Part shown: positions 53,777-62,733 of the stretch, piece after piece
Layout of the letters: each line of letters begins with the position of its first letter
Position numbering within the stretch: position 1 is the stretch's first letter
Assembly: GCF_003932495.1 (NCBI RefSeq)
Contig: NZ_QZMT01000013.1
Span: 20,735 to 84,734, forward strand
DNA: 64,000 nucleotides
Source: Guyparkeria sp. SCN-R1
GTDB taxonomy: Bacteria; Pseudomonadota; Gammaproteobacteria; Halothiobacillales; Halothiobacillaceae
Reading direction: 5' to 3'
Notes under the pieces: model-generated
Database searches by the model: none
Seen by the model: only the letters and a program-made list of their open reading frames with translations
Told to the model about the DNA's origin: nothing
Made by a program: the position numbers and the translations under genes

Positions 53777-54853
53777 TCAGGCGTCGATCAGGCGCTCGAG
53801 GCGATAGGGGGTCGGGTCGAGGGCCGTGGGCCGGCCGACCATGCGGTCGGCGAGCAGTTCGGCGGTCGCCGGGGCCATGGCCAGCCCGTTGCGAAAGCCG
53901 CCCGTGTTGGTCCATAGCCCCGCAATCGACGGATGCTCCCCCAGCAGCGGGATCTCGTCGCTCGAACCCGGCCGCAGGCCGGCCCAACGATGCGTGATAC
54001 GGGCCCCGGCCAGTTGCGGCCAGAGTTGGCAGGCGTGGGCGTGCAGCCGCTCCTGCGCCTCGGCATCCACCGTCTTGTCGAAGCCCGCGTATTCCACCGT
54101 CGAGCCCACCACCACCGAGCCGTCCCGCCGCGGGATCAGGTAGACGCCGTCATCCATCAGGATGCGATCCAGCGCGTTCTCCGGTCGGGGCTCGAGGCGC
54201 AGCATCTGTCCACGAACCGGGAACAGGCTGCCTGCCGGCAGGCCCGGGATCAGCGCCTCGCTCCAGGCGCCGGCCGTGATGACCACCCGTTCGGCGTGCA
54301 GATCCCCTTGGCTGGTCGCTACCCCGGTCACACGTCCCGTATTCAGCAACAACCCCTCGGCCGCGCATTGCTCGTAGAGATTGATGCCGCGGGCGCGCAA
54401 GGTATCGGTCAGCGCGTCGAGCAGGTAGGGGTTGCGCACGTTGGCCACCTCCGGCAACCACAAGGCATGGGCATCCCCTTGCTGGCGCCATTGGTGCGCA
54501 ATCCCGGCCGATGCGAGCGTCGCGCTGATCAACTCGGTGGTCTCGCCTTCGCCGACCGGGTCGAGGATTTCCATGCCGCTGACCCAGCGCTCGGGATCGA
54601 TGTTGGAGTCGAGCGAGGCGAGCAGATCGGGATAACGGCGCATGCCCTCGGCGGCGAGGGCCAGTACGGGCTGGGGGTAGCGCCAGGCGTACAGCGGGCA
54701 GAGGATGCCGCCGCCGGCCCATGAGGCCTCGGTGCCAGCGCGATGGCGGTCGAGCACGGCCACCCTGGCGCCGTCGCGCTGCAAGGCGAGCGCGCTGGTC
54801 AGGCCGGCGATGCCGGCGCCGACGACAATGATGTCGAAGCGGTTCGAGCTCAC
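53777..54853 (-). CDS. thiO: Glycine oxidase ThiO (FAD-dependent)
   Basis: ThiO oxidises glycine to dehydroglycine for the thiazole ring of thiamine. The 358-residue DAO-family flavoprotein has the FAD motif FDIIVVGAGIAGLTSALALQ, then TEASWAGGGILCPLYAWRYP near residue 43, FPVRGQMLRLEPR near 205 and the C-terminal HRWAGLRPGSSDEIPLLG. GTG at 54853 is used as the first codon that preserves the family start; no clear ribosome site is seen. A repeat element begins 19 bases upstream, so its promoter lies in or beyond that element. Confidence 0.92.
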   Translation of the reverse strand: MSSNRFDIIVVGAGIAGLTSALALQRDGARVAVLDRHRAGTEASWAGGGILCPLYAWRYPQPVLALAAEGMRRYPDLLASLDSNIDPERWVSGMEILDPVGEGETTELISATLASAGIAHQWRQQGDAHALWLPEVANVRNPYLLDALTDTLRARGINLYEQCAAEGLLLNTGRVTGVATSQGDLHAERVVITAGAWSEALIPGLPAGSLFPVRGQMLRLEPRPENALDRILMDDGVYLIPRRDGSVVVGSTVEYAGFDKTVDAEAQERLHAHACQLWPQLAGARITHRWAGLRPGSSDEIPLLGEHPSIAGLWTNTGGFRNGLAMAPATAELLADRMVGRPTALDPTPYRLERLIDA

Positions 54854-54872
54854 GGGAGGATCATGCAACCTA

Positions 54873-55152
54873 AGGAACCTCTGCACGAATCGATAGTGTC
54901 TCTGCGGGACCGCCAAGGGGCCAGATGCAAGGCGCGGTGCGCAGTGAATGGCCGTAGCCATTGGCAAGCGCCGCAACGAAGCAGGTGGTCCCTTGGCGGC
55001 CCGCCCTGGCGGGGCTTGCGGATTTGTCCGCACTCGTCGTTACCGGCCCTCGACGGGCCCGAGTAATTACCTTGGGCCCGCCTTCGGGCCGGCGCCTCGA
55101 TTGCGAACAAACCCGCAAGCCAGAGGCACCATCGATTCGTGCAGAGGTTCCG
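54873..55152 (+). repeat. MITE-like element with 25-base terminal inverted repeats
   Basis: A non-coding stretch of about 280 bases. The left end (54874-54898) starts GGAACCTCTGCACGAATC, and the right end (55127-55151) is its inverted copy with one mismatch in 25. The left 130 bases match the repeat at 23934-24063 on the other strand. Inside are further hairpins, such as GGGCCCGCCTTCGGGCC near 55074. No transposase is encoded. It sits between thiO and tRNA-Gly. Confidence 0.75.
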
Positions 55153-55269
55153 AAGGCCGCTGCCGGACACGGCCCGATGGCCGGCCCGATCGCCGCCTCG
55201 GCGGAATCAGGCGGGGCCGCCGACAATCCCGTGGAACGGGAGGGCGTCGCGGGCGGCGTCCGGGGAAAC

Positions 55270-55343
55270 TGGAGCGGGTGAAGGGAATCGAACCCTCGTC
55301 TTAAGCTTGGGAAGCTTCTGCTCTACCATTGAGCTACACCCGC
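55270..55343 (-). tRNA. tRNA-Gly(CCC)
   Basis: A 74-base tRNA including encoded CCA. The acceptor is GCGGGTG/CACCCGC with discriminator T. The D arm is GCTC/GAGC, and the anticodon loop TTCCCAA gives CCC, which reads GGG. The T arm is GAGGG-TTCGATT-CCCTT. The outermost anticodon-stem pair is a G-A mismatch, otherwise regular. It looks like E. coli glyU. A repeat with terminal inverted repeats starts eight bases before its 5' end. Confidence 0.96.
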
Positions 55344-55350
55344 AGGATTT

Positions 55351-55557
55351 GGTGTGTCCCGCCGCTATTCCTGTGACATTCAGAGCTCGGCTGAATCGAC
55401 TGGTCGATCCAGCCGAGCTCCCTTGGGCGAGCCGGCAAGCACTCATCCGCGGCGTTATGGCTCTTGGCAAGGACGATGCCATTGCCTGCGAGCCATGCCT
55501 TGCGTCTAAGCACTTGCCGACACGCTGAGAGTCACAGGAATAACGGCGGGATACACC
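55351..55557 (+). repeat. Second MITE-like element with 33-base terminal inverted repeats
   Basis: A 207-base element. Its ends (55351-55383 and 55525-55557) are inverted copies matching at 29 of 33 bases and share TATTCCTGTGAC. Next to the left end is a 36-base near-perfect palindrome, AGCTCGGCTG at 55384 to CAGCCGAGCT at 55419. The interior around 55450-55510 is distantly like the core of the 23934 and 54873 repeats. No open frame of interest. It separates tRNA-Gly from pilU. Confidence 0.75.
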
Positions 55558-55603
55558 GGGGGGATTATCCTGTCCGGCCGGCGCAAACGCAAGCGATGTT
55601 GGA

Positions 55604-56758
55604 TCAGTCGAGCGGCGGCAGTTCGTTGCTGTCCGACTTGTCGCTCTTGATGCCGCTGGAGTCGGCAGCCGCGGCCTTGAGTTCGTCCTGGCCGCTTCCG
55701 AAGCTCATCAGCCATTCCATGTTGCTGCGACTGTCGGCATTCTCCAGCGCCTCGTCGCGCGATATCAGTCCCTTTTTGAAGAGCTCCAGGATCGACATGT
55801 CGAATGTCATGGCGCCGCTGGAGGCATTCTTCTGCATCGACTCCTTGATCGCGTCGACCTCGCCGCGCTTGATCAGGTCGGAGATCAGCGGCGTGTTGAT
55901 CAGGATTTCCACCGCCGGCAGCCGTTTGCCGCCACTGCCGATGATCAGGCGCTGCGAAATGATGGCCTTGAGGTTCAGCGACAGGTCCATCAGCAACTGG
56001 TCGCGCGACTCCGACGGGAAGAAGCGGATGATGCGGTCGAGCGCCTGGTTGGCGTTGGTCGCGTGCAGGGTGCTGAGGCACAGGTGGCCGGTGTCGGCAT
56101 AGGCCAGTGCATGTTCCATGGTCGCCCGGTCGCGCACCTCGCCGATCATGATCACGTCCGGTGCCTCGCGCAGGGCCTCCTTGAGGGCCGCGGCGTACGA
56201 GCGGGTGTCGACTCCCACCTCGCGCTGGTTGACCACCGAGTTGCGGTGCTTGAAGGCGAATTCCATCGGATCCTCAACGGTGAGGATATGCCCGGGACGC
56301 GCCTCGGCGCGGTGGTCGATCATGGCGGCCAGCGTGGTGGACTTGCCCGAGCCGGTCGACCCGACCACCAGGATCAGGCCGCGACGCTCGGTGATCAGGT
56401 CCTCGACCACCATCGGCAGGTTGAGGTCGGCCGCCCGCGGGATCTCCGCCTGGATGTAGCGGATCACCAGCGACCACTCGCCACGCTGCATGAAGACGTT
56501 CATCCGGAAGCGACCGGTGCCCGGGCGGGACAGTGCGACGTTGAGCTCGAGGTTCTCGAGGAAATCGTCGATCTGGTGCTGGTTCAGCACCGAGCGGGCA
56601 AGTTCCTCGACTTGGCCGGCTCGCAGCCGGTCCTTGCCGATAAAGCGCATCTCGCCCTGGATTTTGATCGCGGGCGTGGTCCCGCTGGAGAAGTACAGGT
56701 CGGAGCCTTCCTTGTCAGCGAGCAGCTTCAGGTAGGGTTCGAGGCTCAGTTGGCTCAT
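55604..56758 (-). CDS. pilU: Type IV pilus retraction ATPase PilU
   Basis: A 384-residue PilT/PilU-type hexameric ATPase. It has the N-terminal PAS-like domain, Walker A GSTGSGKST near residue 133, the Asp box TVEDPMEFAFKH, Walker B DVIMIGEVRD near 205 and the His box STLHATNANQALDRI near 230. The extra C-terminal tail (about 35 polar residues) and sequence pattern fit PilU, the PilT-dependent accessory motor. Third in the minus-strand series behind two relatives. Confidence 0.9.
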   Translation of the reverse strand: MSQLSLEPYLKLLADKEGSDLYFSSGTTPAIKIQGEMRFIGKDRLRAGQVEELARSVLNQHQIDDFLENLELNVALSRPGTGRFRMNVFMQRGEWSLVIRYIQAEIPRAADLNLPMVVEDLITERRGLILVVGSTGSGKSTTLAAMIDHRAEARPGHILTVEDPMEFAFKHRNSVVNQREVGVDTRSYAAALKEALREAPDVIMIGEVRDRATMEHALAYADTGHLCLSTLHATNANQALDRIIRFFPSESRDQLLMDLSLNLKAIISQRLIIGSGGKRLPAVEILINTPLISDLIKRGEVDAIKESMQKNASSGAMTFDMSILELFKKGLISRDEALENADSRSNMEWLMSFGSGQDELKAAAADSSGIKSDKSDSNELPPLD

Positions 56759-56779
56759 GGGGCTGGGTCCTGTTCAGTT

Positions 56780-56840
56780 AGGGAAGCTCTGCACGAATCC
56801 GATAAGGCTCTGCGTGTCTTGAGCCGGGCAGAGCTTCCCT
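56780..56840 (-). repeat. Short hairpin repeat related to the MITE ends
   Basis: AGGGAAGCTCTGC and GCAGAGCTTCCCT form a perfect 13-base inverted repeat with a 35-base spacer. The left side continues as CACGAATCCGATA, close to the terminal repeats at 54874. It fills most of the 93-base gap between two pilus ATPase genes. No T run follows on either strand, so it is not a standard terminator. Confidence 0.7.
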
Positions 56841-56851
56841 TGGCGGTCGGG

Positions 56852-57997
56852 TCAGTCGGCCTCGACCTTGAGATCGTCTTCGGAGTCGTCCTGGCGGCTC
56901 TTGGGCAGGCCGCGATTGCTTTCCAGCTTGATGCGCAGGCGCAGGTCGTTGACGGAATCGGCCTTGCTGATGACCTCGTCGTAGTCGGCCTGGTGGCTGT
57001 CGTAGAGGTCGAACAGGGCCTGGTCGAATGTCTGCATGCCCAGTTCGCGCGAGCGCTTCATCACTTCCTTGATCTCGGAGACATCGCCCTTGAAGATCAG
57101 GTCGCCGATCAGGGGGGTGTTGATTAGTACCTCGACGGCCGGAACCCGGCCCTCGCCATCCGCCTTGCGCAACAAGCGTTGCGAGATGACCGACTTGAGG
57201 TTGAGCGACAGGTCCATCAACAACTGCTGACGCCGCTCTTCGGGGAAGAAGTTGATGATGCGGTCCAGTGCCTGGTTGGTGTTGTTCGCGTGCAGCGTGG
57301 CCAGGCACAGGTGGCCGGTCTCGGCGAAGGCAATGGCGTGGTCCATGGTCTCGCGGTCGCGGATCTCGCCGATCAGGATCACGTCTGGGGCCTGGCGCAG
57401 GGTGTTCTTGAGTGCGGCGGCGAAGGACTCGGTATCCACGCCCACCTCGCGCTGGGTGACCAGGCAGCCCTTGTGCTTGTGGACGAACTCGATCGGGTCC
57501 TCGATGGTGACGATGTGCCCACGCGAATTTTCGTTGCGATAGTCGAGCATCGCCGCCAACGAGGTGGACTTGCCCGAGCTGGTGGCGCCGACGAAGATCA
57601 CCAGGCCCCGTGCGGTCATCGCGATCTCGCCCAGCACGTCGGGGAGCTTGAGGTCGTCGAAATTGGGGATGTCCGAGCGGATCATCCGCAGGACCATGCC
57701 CTCGCTGCCACGCTGCATGAACGCGTTGACACGAAAGCGTGCTATCCCCGGCAGGGCGATGGCGAAGTTCGCCTCGTGGGATTCCTCGAAATGGGCCACC
57801 TGCTTGTCCGTCATGATCGAGCGGACGAGCATCTGGGTGTTTTCCACCGAGAGCTTCTGATCGGTCAGGTGGACGACCTTGCCGTCGATCTTGGCCGATG
57901 GCGGTGCGCCGACGGTGACGAACAGGTCGGAGGCGTCGCGTTCAACGGCCCGTTTGAGGAGGGCTTGTACGTAGTTGGCTGCTTGCTGACGGTCCAT
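56852..57997 (-). CDS. Second PilU/PilT-type ATPase
   Basis: A 381-residue paralogue of the neighbouring genes. Walker A reads GATSSGKST near residue 135, followed by TIEDPIEFVHKHKGCLVTQR, DVILIGEIRDRETMDHAIAF and ATLHANNTNQALDRIINFFP. It lies between pilT and pilU and resembles PilU more closely than PilT at the N-terminus (NYVQALLKRAVERDASDLFV). The C-terminal tail is charged. Probably a further accessory retraction motor; whether it is redundant cannot be seen. The ATG at 57997 is used. Confidence 0.85.
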   Translation of the reverse strand: MDRQQAANYVQALLKRAVERDASDLFVTVGAPPSAKIDGKVVHLTDQKLSVENTQMLVRSIMTDKQVAHFEESHEANFAIALPGIARFRVNAFMQRGSEGMVLRMIRSDIPNFDDLKLPDVLGEIAMTARGLVIFVGATSSGKSTSLAAMLDYRNENSRGHIVTIEDPIEFVHKHKGCLVTQREVGVDTESFAAALKNTLRQAPDVILIGEIRDRETMDHAIAFAETGHLCLATLHANNTNQALDRIINFFPEERRQQLLMDLSLNLKSVISQRLLRKADGEGRVPAVEVLINTPLIGDLIFKGDVSEIKEVMKRSRELGMQTFDQALFDLYDSHQADYDEVISKADSVNDLRLRIKLESNRGLPKSRQDDSEDDLKVEAD

Positions 57998-58138
57998 CGA
58001 GAATTCCCGGCTTGCGTTGTCCGCCTCGCCGCACTGGCCGGCATGGCGGAGATGTGTGGGTGAGGCGGGCGAGGTTACGAGTTGCCACTTGCGGCGCCGT
58101 TGCGACCCGCCCGAGTGCAAACGATTGCCTTGGGCGCG

Positions 58139-59188
58139 CTATCGGAAGTCGTCCTTGTTCTTTGCCCGGCCGCGCGCGAGTTCCTTGGAAACCGCGCCGC
58201 GCGAGACCAGCTGCTTGAGGTTCTGATCGAGCGTTTGCATCCCCTGTGCCTGGCCGGTCTGGATCGCGGAGTACATTTGCGCGACCTTGTTCTCGCGGAT
58301 CAGGTTGCGGATCGCCGGCGTGCCCAGCATGATCTCGTGGGCCGCGACGCGCCCGCCGCTGATCTTCTTGAGCAGGGTCTGCGAAATGACCGCGCGCAGG
58401 GACTCCGAGAGCATCGCGCGCACCATGTCTTTCTCCGCCGACGGGAAGACGTCGATGATCCGGTCGATGGTTTTGGCCGCCGAGTTGGTGTGCAGCGTGC
58501 CGAACACCAGGTGGCCGGTCTCCGCGGCGGTCAGGGCCAGGCGGATGGTTTCGAGATCACGCAGTTCGCCGACCAGGACCACGTCCGGGTCTTCGCGCAG
58601 CGCCGAGCGCAATGCGGCGTTGAAGCTGTGGGTGTCGCGATGGACCTCGCGCTGGTTGACCAGGCATTTTTTCGATTCGTGGACGAATTCGATCGGGTCC
58701 TCGACCGTGAGGATATGGTCGTTGCGATGGTCGTTGACGTAGTCGATCATCGCCGCGAGCGTGGTCGACTTGCCCGAGCCGGTCGGGCCGGTCACCAGGA
58801 CGATGCCGTTGGGGTAGTCGCACAGGTCCTGGAAAACCTTCGGCGCGTCGAGCTGCTCTAGGGTGAGCACCTTGCTCGGGATGGTGCGGAAGACCGCACT
58901 CGCGCCGCGGTTCTGATTGAAGGCGTTGACACGGAAGCGGGCATGGCCGCGCAGTTCGAAGGAGAAGTCGACCTCGAGGTTGTCTTCGTACTCCTTGCGC
59001 TGCCGGTCGTTCATGATGTCGTACACCATGGAATGGACATCCTTGTGGTCCATTACCGGCACGTTGACCTTGCGGATGTCGCCGTCGATCCGCACCCGGG
59101 GCTGCTCGCCGGCCGAGAGGTGGAGGTCCGATGCCCCGTTCTTGACGGTGAACATCAGCAGGGAGTCGATATCTCGGGATTCGGCCAT
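58139..59188 (-). CDS. pilT: Type IV pilus retraction ATPase PilT
   Basis: PilT disassembles type IV pili to power twitching motility and DNA uptake. The 349-residue protein has Walker A GPTGSGKST near residue 131, TVEDPIEFVHESKKCLVNQR, Walker B DVVLVGELRDLETIR and the His box GTLHTNSAAKTIDRIIDVFP. The C-terminal retraction motif is seen in the AIRNLIRENKVAQMYSAIQT region. AAAGGA stands nine bases before the ATG. It is divergent from yggS, the typical pilT-yggS-proC arrangement. Confidence 0.96.
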   Translation of the reverse strand: MAESRDIDSLLMFTVKNGASDLHLSAGEQPRVRIDGDIRKVNVPVMDHKDVHSMVYDIMNDRQRKEYEDNLEVDFSFELRGHARFRVNAFNQNRGASAVFRTIPSKVLTLEQLDAPKVFQDLCDYPNGIVLVTGPTGSGKSTTLAAMIDYVNDHRNDHILTVEDPIEFVHESKKCLVNQREVHRDTHSFNAALRSALREDPDVVLVGELRDLETIRLALTAAETGHLVFGTLHTNSAAKTIDRIIDVFPSAEKDMVRAMLSESLRAVISQTLLKKISGGRVAAHEIMLGTPAIRNLIRENKVAQMYSAIQTGQAQGMQTLDQNLKQLVSRGAVSKELARGRAKNKDDFR

Positions 59189-59319
59189 GCGATCGTCCTT
59201 TGCGGGGGAGGCCCCGTTACAAGTCCATTGGTGGTGCCTGCCGAAGGCCCGGAGCGCCGCAGTGACGCGGCTCGGCCTTCGTTGCAGACAAGGTAAAACG
59301 AACACGCACAAGGTGCAAG

Positions 59320-59982
59320 ATGGGAAATCGAGAAAGCGCATACCACGGCATCCGCGAGCGCATCGAGGCGGCGAGTGCCGATCGTCCCGCCGGTTCGGGC
59401 GAGGTCAGGCTGGTGGCCGTCAGCAAACGCCAGCCGGTCGAAGCCATCCGGACGCTCGCCGAACTGGGTCAGCGGGACTTCGGCGAGAATTACCTGCAGG
59501 AGGCGATCGACAAGCAGGCCGAGCTGGCTGACCTGCCGTTGACCTGGCATTTCATCGGCCCGATCCAGTCGAACAAGACCCGCGCGATCGCCGCCCACTT
59601 CGATTGGGTGCACAGTGTCGATCGTGCCAAGGTCGCCCGCCGTCTGGGCGAACAGCGCGACCCGGCGATGGGCCCGCTGAACGTGCTGATCCAGGTCAAT
59701 ATCGACGGCGAGGAGAGCAAGTCCGGGGTCGAGCCGGTCGATGTGCCCGGCATCGCCGCCGCCTGTGCCGAATACCCGACGTTGCGGCTGTGCGGGTTGA
59801 TGTGCATCCCGCGACCGGGGAATACCGCGGCCTTCGGTCAGCTTGCGGCGCTCAACGCGTCACTGGCCGAGCCCTTGCCCGACCTGTCGATGGGGATGAG
59901 TGGTGATTTCGAGGCAGCGATTGCCGAGGGTGCAACCATCGTGCGGGTCGGCACGGCGTTGTTCGGTCAGCGCGATTCCTGA
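59320..59982 (+). CDS. yggS: PLP homeostasis protein, YggS/PROSC family
   Basis: A 220-residue single-domain TIM-barrel protein that binds pyridoxal phosphate without known catalysis and keeps vitamin B6 and amino-acid pools balanced. The PLP lysine is K36 in LVAVSKRQPVEAI. Other marks: DFGENYLQEAIDKQ near 68, WHFIGPIQSNKTRAIA near 90, and the C-terminal SMGMSGDFEAAIAEGATIVR. The gene leads a + strand group with proC, yggT, metX and metW. Confidence 0.95.
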   Translation: MGNRESAYHGIRERIEAASADRPAGSGEVRLVAVSKRQPVEAIRTLAELGQRDFGENYLQEAIDKQAELADLPLTWHFIGPIQSNKTRAIAAHFDWVHSVDRAKVARRLGEQRDPAMGPLNVLIQVNIDGEESKSGVEPVDVPGIAAACAEYPTLRLCGLMCIPRPGNTAAFGQLAALNASLAEPLPDLSMGMSGDFEAAIAEGATIVRVGTALFGQRDS

Positions 59983-60057
59983 GGAGCAACCGCTGCCGGT
60001 TGCCATTCGTGTTATTTTTCTGGGTTACGGATTCACGCACACAGGGCAGGTGAGACA

Positions 60058-60897
60058 ATGAATGCCTCGCGGATAGCTTTCATCGGTGGCGGCAACATGG
60101 CTGCCGCACTCATTGGCGGCATGCTCAAGGACGCGCCGGCCGGCGCTAGGCCATCGATCGTGGTGGCCGAGCCCGATGCCGATCGGCGGCGCGCCCTGGG
60201 TGAGCAGCTCGGTGCGGAGACGACCGACGACAACAACGCGGCCATCGACGGCGCCCAACTGGTGGTGCTGGCGGTCAAGCCGCAGGTGATGCAGACGGTT
60301 GCCGAAGACCTGGCCCCTCATCTGACAGCGGGCCAGCTGGTGGTCTCGATTGCCGCGGGCATCCCGGTAGCCGCCCTGGCCCGATGGCTCGACGGCCATG
60401 CGGCGATCGTGCGTGCCATGCCCAACACCCCGTCGATGGTCGGCTGCGGCGCCACTGGGTTGTTCGCCGCCGAGGCGGTCAGCCGCGAGCAGCACAGCGA
60501 TGCCGAATCGCTGATGCGGGCAGTCGGCGTGGTGCAGTGGCTTGACGACGAATCGCAGATCGACGAGGTCACGGCGCTGTCCGGCAGCGGCCCTGCCTAT
60601 GTCTTCTACCTGATGGAATCGATGCAGGCGGCCGCCGAGGATATGGGCATGGCGCCCGACGTAGCCCGCCTGCTGACCCTGGAGACCGTCTTCGGTGCGG
60701 CCAAGCTGGCCCTGGCTGCAGACGACTCGCCGGCCGAGTTGCGCCGTCGGGTCAGTTCGCCGGGCGGGACCACCGAGCGGGCCATTGCTGCGCTGGACGA
60801 GGCGGGCGTGCGCGATGCCTTTGCCCGGGCGATTCGTGCCTCGCGTGACCGCAGCCGGGAGCTGGCCGCCGACGTCGACGATCGCGCGGCCGATTGA
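60058..60897 (+). CDS. proC: Pyrroline-5-carboxylate reductase
   Basis: ProC makes proline from pyrroline-5-carboxylate with NAD(P)H. The 279-residue enzyme has the Rossmann motif IAFIGGGNMAAALIGGML at the N-terminus, VVSIAAGIPVAALARWL near residue 97, and the signature ALSGSGPAYVFYLMESMQAA near 172, continuing to RRRVSSPGGTTERAIAALDE. Normal length. It follows yggS by 75 bases. Confidence 0.97.
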   Translation: MNASRIAFIGGGNMAAALIGGMLKDAPAGARPSIVVAEPDADRRRALGEQLGAETTDDNNAAIDGAQLVVLAVKPQVMQTVAEDLAPHLTAGQLVVSIAAGIPVAALARWLDGHAAIVRAMPNTPSMVGCGATGLFAAEAVSREQHSDAESLMRAVGVVQWLDDESQIDEVTALSGSGPAYVFYLMESMQAAAEDMGMAPDVARLLTLETVFGAAKLALAADDSPAELRRRVSSPGGTTERAIAALDEAGVRDAFARAIRASRDRSRELAADVDDRAAD

Positions 60898-60956
60898 TCC
60901 GGTCGTTTTCGGGCCGGCCTGCCGGCCCCAACCATTAACCTGTCGAGTAGTTCTGA

Positions 60957-61508
60957 ATGAGCGGTAGCTTCGGGGATCCGAGCGTTTTTCTGGTCCGGGT
61001 GCTTTTCGAGCTGGTGGCCTTCGTCGCCTTCGCCCGGTATTTCCTGCAATTGTTCCAAGCGAACTTCTACAACCCGGTCACCCAGGCGATCGTCAAGATC
61101 ACCGATCCGGTACTCAACCCGCTGCGCACGGTGATCAAGCCGGTGGGTCGCCACGACTTCGCCGCGCTGGTTTTCGGCGTGGTGATGGTGGCGTTGATGG
61201 TCTGGGCGATCACCGCCATGCAGGGTGTTGGCATGACCGGCACCGGCGTGTTGATCGGTACGATCTATTTCACGTTTCTGACGGTGACCAACCTGTTCTT
61301 CTGGACGGTGCTGCTGCGCGCGGTGGCCTCCTGGCTGGGCAATGATCGCTCGCCCGGCGTGGCCTTCCTCGCCGATCTCACCGACCCGGTGGTTGATCCC
61401 ATTCGCCGCGTATTGCCGCCGATCGGCGGGATCGATCTCTCGCCGCTTGCCGTGCTGCTGATCATCCAGGTCGCCCAGATGGTGGTCGGCAACCTGCTGA
61501 TGGGCTGA
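60957..61508 (+). CDS. yggT: YggT family membrane protein
   Basis: A 183-residue membrane protein with two YGGT repeats and about four membrane segments. The repeats are seen as [15 protein letters not shown] near residue 55 and [20 protein letters not shown] near 140. The family has been linked to osmotic tolerance and, in other bacteria, to membrane or division functions; no precise role is known. It sits in the conserved yggS-proC-yggT order. Confidence 0.9.
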   Translation: MSGSFGDPSVFLVRVLFELVAFVAFARYFLQLFQANFYNPVTQAIVKITDPVLNPLRTVIKPVGRHDFAALVFGVVMVALMVWAITAMQGVGMTGTGVLIGTIYFTFLTVTNLFFWTVLLRAVASWLGNDRSPGVAFLADLTDPVVDPIRRVLPPIGGIDLSPLAVLLIIQVAQMVVGNLLMG

Positions 61509-61539
61509 ACGCGACGCGATGAATGCCAAGGGGACGTTG

Positions 61540-62733
61540 ATGAGCGAATCCACCGCAAAGAATCCGCCGGCCGACGGCCCGACGCACCAGCCGGGTTCGG
61601 TCGGGTTGGTCGCGCCGCAGACCGCGCACATCGACACGCCCCTGCTGCTCGACTGCGGTCGCCGGATCGAGGAATACGAACTGGTCTACGAGGCCTACGG
61701 CGCGTTAAACGAGCGGGCCGACAACGCCGTGCTCATCTGTCATGCGCTGTCGGGTGACCATCACGCCGCCGGCCGGCACCGCCCCGAGGACCGCAAGCCG
61801 GGCTGGTGGGATACCGCCATCGGACCGGGCAAGCCGATCGATACCGACCGGTTCTTTGTCGTCTGCGTGAACAACCTGGGTGGCTGCAAGGGGTCGACCG
61901 GGCCGTTGTCGGAGAACCCGGAGACCGGACGACCCTACGGTCCGGACTTCCCCATCCTCACGGTGCGCGACTGGGTCAATAGCCAGCACGCGCTGATGCG
62001 CCGGCTCGGGATTTCCCGTTGGGCGGCGGTCGCCGGCGGCAGCCTCGGTGGCATGCAGGTGATGCAGTGGGCGATCAGCTATCCCGAGGCGGTCACCCAC
62101 GCGGTCGTGATCGCCGCGGCGCCGAAGCTCTCGGCGCAGAACATCGCCTTCAACGAGGTGGCGCGCCAGGCGATCATCACCGACCCGGATTTCCACGACG
62201 GCCGCTACGCCGAGCATGGCGTGATCCCGCGGCGCGGCCTGATGCTCGCGCGCATGCTCGGCCACATCACCTATCTTTCCGATGATGCCATGCGCGCCAA
62301 GTTCGGCCGCGAGCTGCGTTCGGGCAAGGTGCAGTACGGCTTCGACGTCGAATTCCAGGTTGAGTCCTACCTGCGCTACCAGGGCACGAGTTTTGTCGAC
62401 CGCTTCGATGCCAACACCTACCTGTTGATGACCAAGGCGCTGGACTATTTCGACCCGGCCGCCGAGGCCGATGACGACCTGGCCACCGCGCTCGCGCCGG
62501 CCACGGCTCGCTTCCTGGTGGTGTCGTTCACCTCCGACTGGCGTTTCTCGCCGGTGCGCTCGAAGGAAATCGTCCGGGCGCTGCTGGCCACGGGTAAGTC
62601 GGTTTCCTATGCCGAGGTCGAGGCGCACCAGGGACACGACGCGTTCCTGATGCCGATTCCCTACTACCACCAGGTGCTGCGCGGCTACTTCGACAATATT
62701 GCCCGCAACATGACCGAGGAGGCAGGCGCATGA
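61540..62733 (+). CDS. metX: Homoserine O-acyltransferase MetX
   Basis: MetX activates homoserine by acylation in methionine synthesis. The 397-residue alpha/beta hydrolase has nucleophile S168 in [15 protein letters not shown], the acid near [10 protein letters not shown] and the His in [10 protein letters not shown]. Members adjacent to metW in gammaproteobacteria have been shown to use succinyl-CoA, so the succinyltransferase activity is more likely than acetyl; that is by context. ATG 61540 has AAGGGGA before it; an ATG seven codons upstream is the alternative. It overlaps metW by four bases. Confidence 0.95.
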   Translation: MSESTAKNPPADGPTHQPGSVGLVAPQTAHIDTPLLLDCGRRIEEYELVYEAYGALNERADNAVLICHALSGDHHAAGRHRPEDRKPGWWDTAIGPGKPIDTDRFFVVCVNNLGGCKGSTGPLSENPETGRPYGPDFPILTVRDWVNSQHALMRRLGISRWAAVAGGSLGGMQVMQWAISYPEAVTHAVVIAAAPKLSAQNIAFNEVARQAIITDPDFHDGRYAEHGVIPRRGLMLARMLGHITYLSDDAMRAKFGRELRSGKVQYGFDVEFQVESYLRYQGTSFVDRFDANTYLLMTKALDYFDPAAEADDDLATALAPATARFLVVSFTSDWRFSPVRSKEIVRALLATGKSVSYAEVEAHQGHDAFLMPIPYYHQVLRGYFDNIARNMTEEAGA

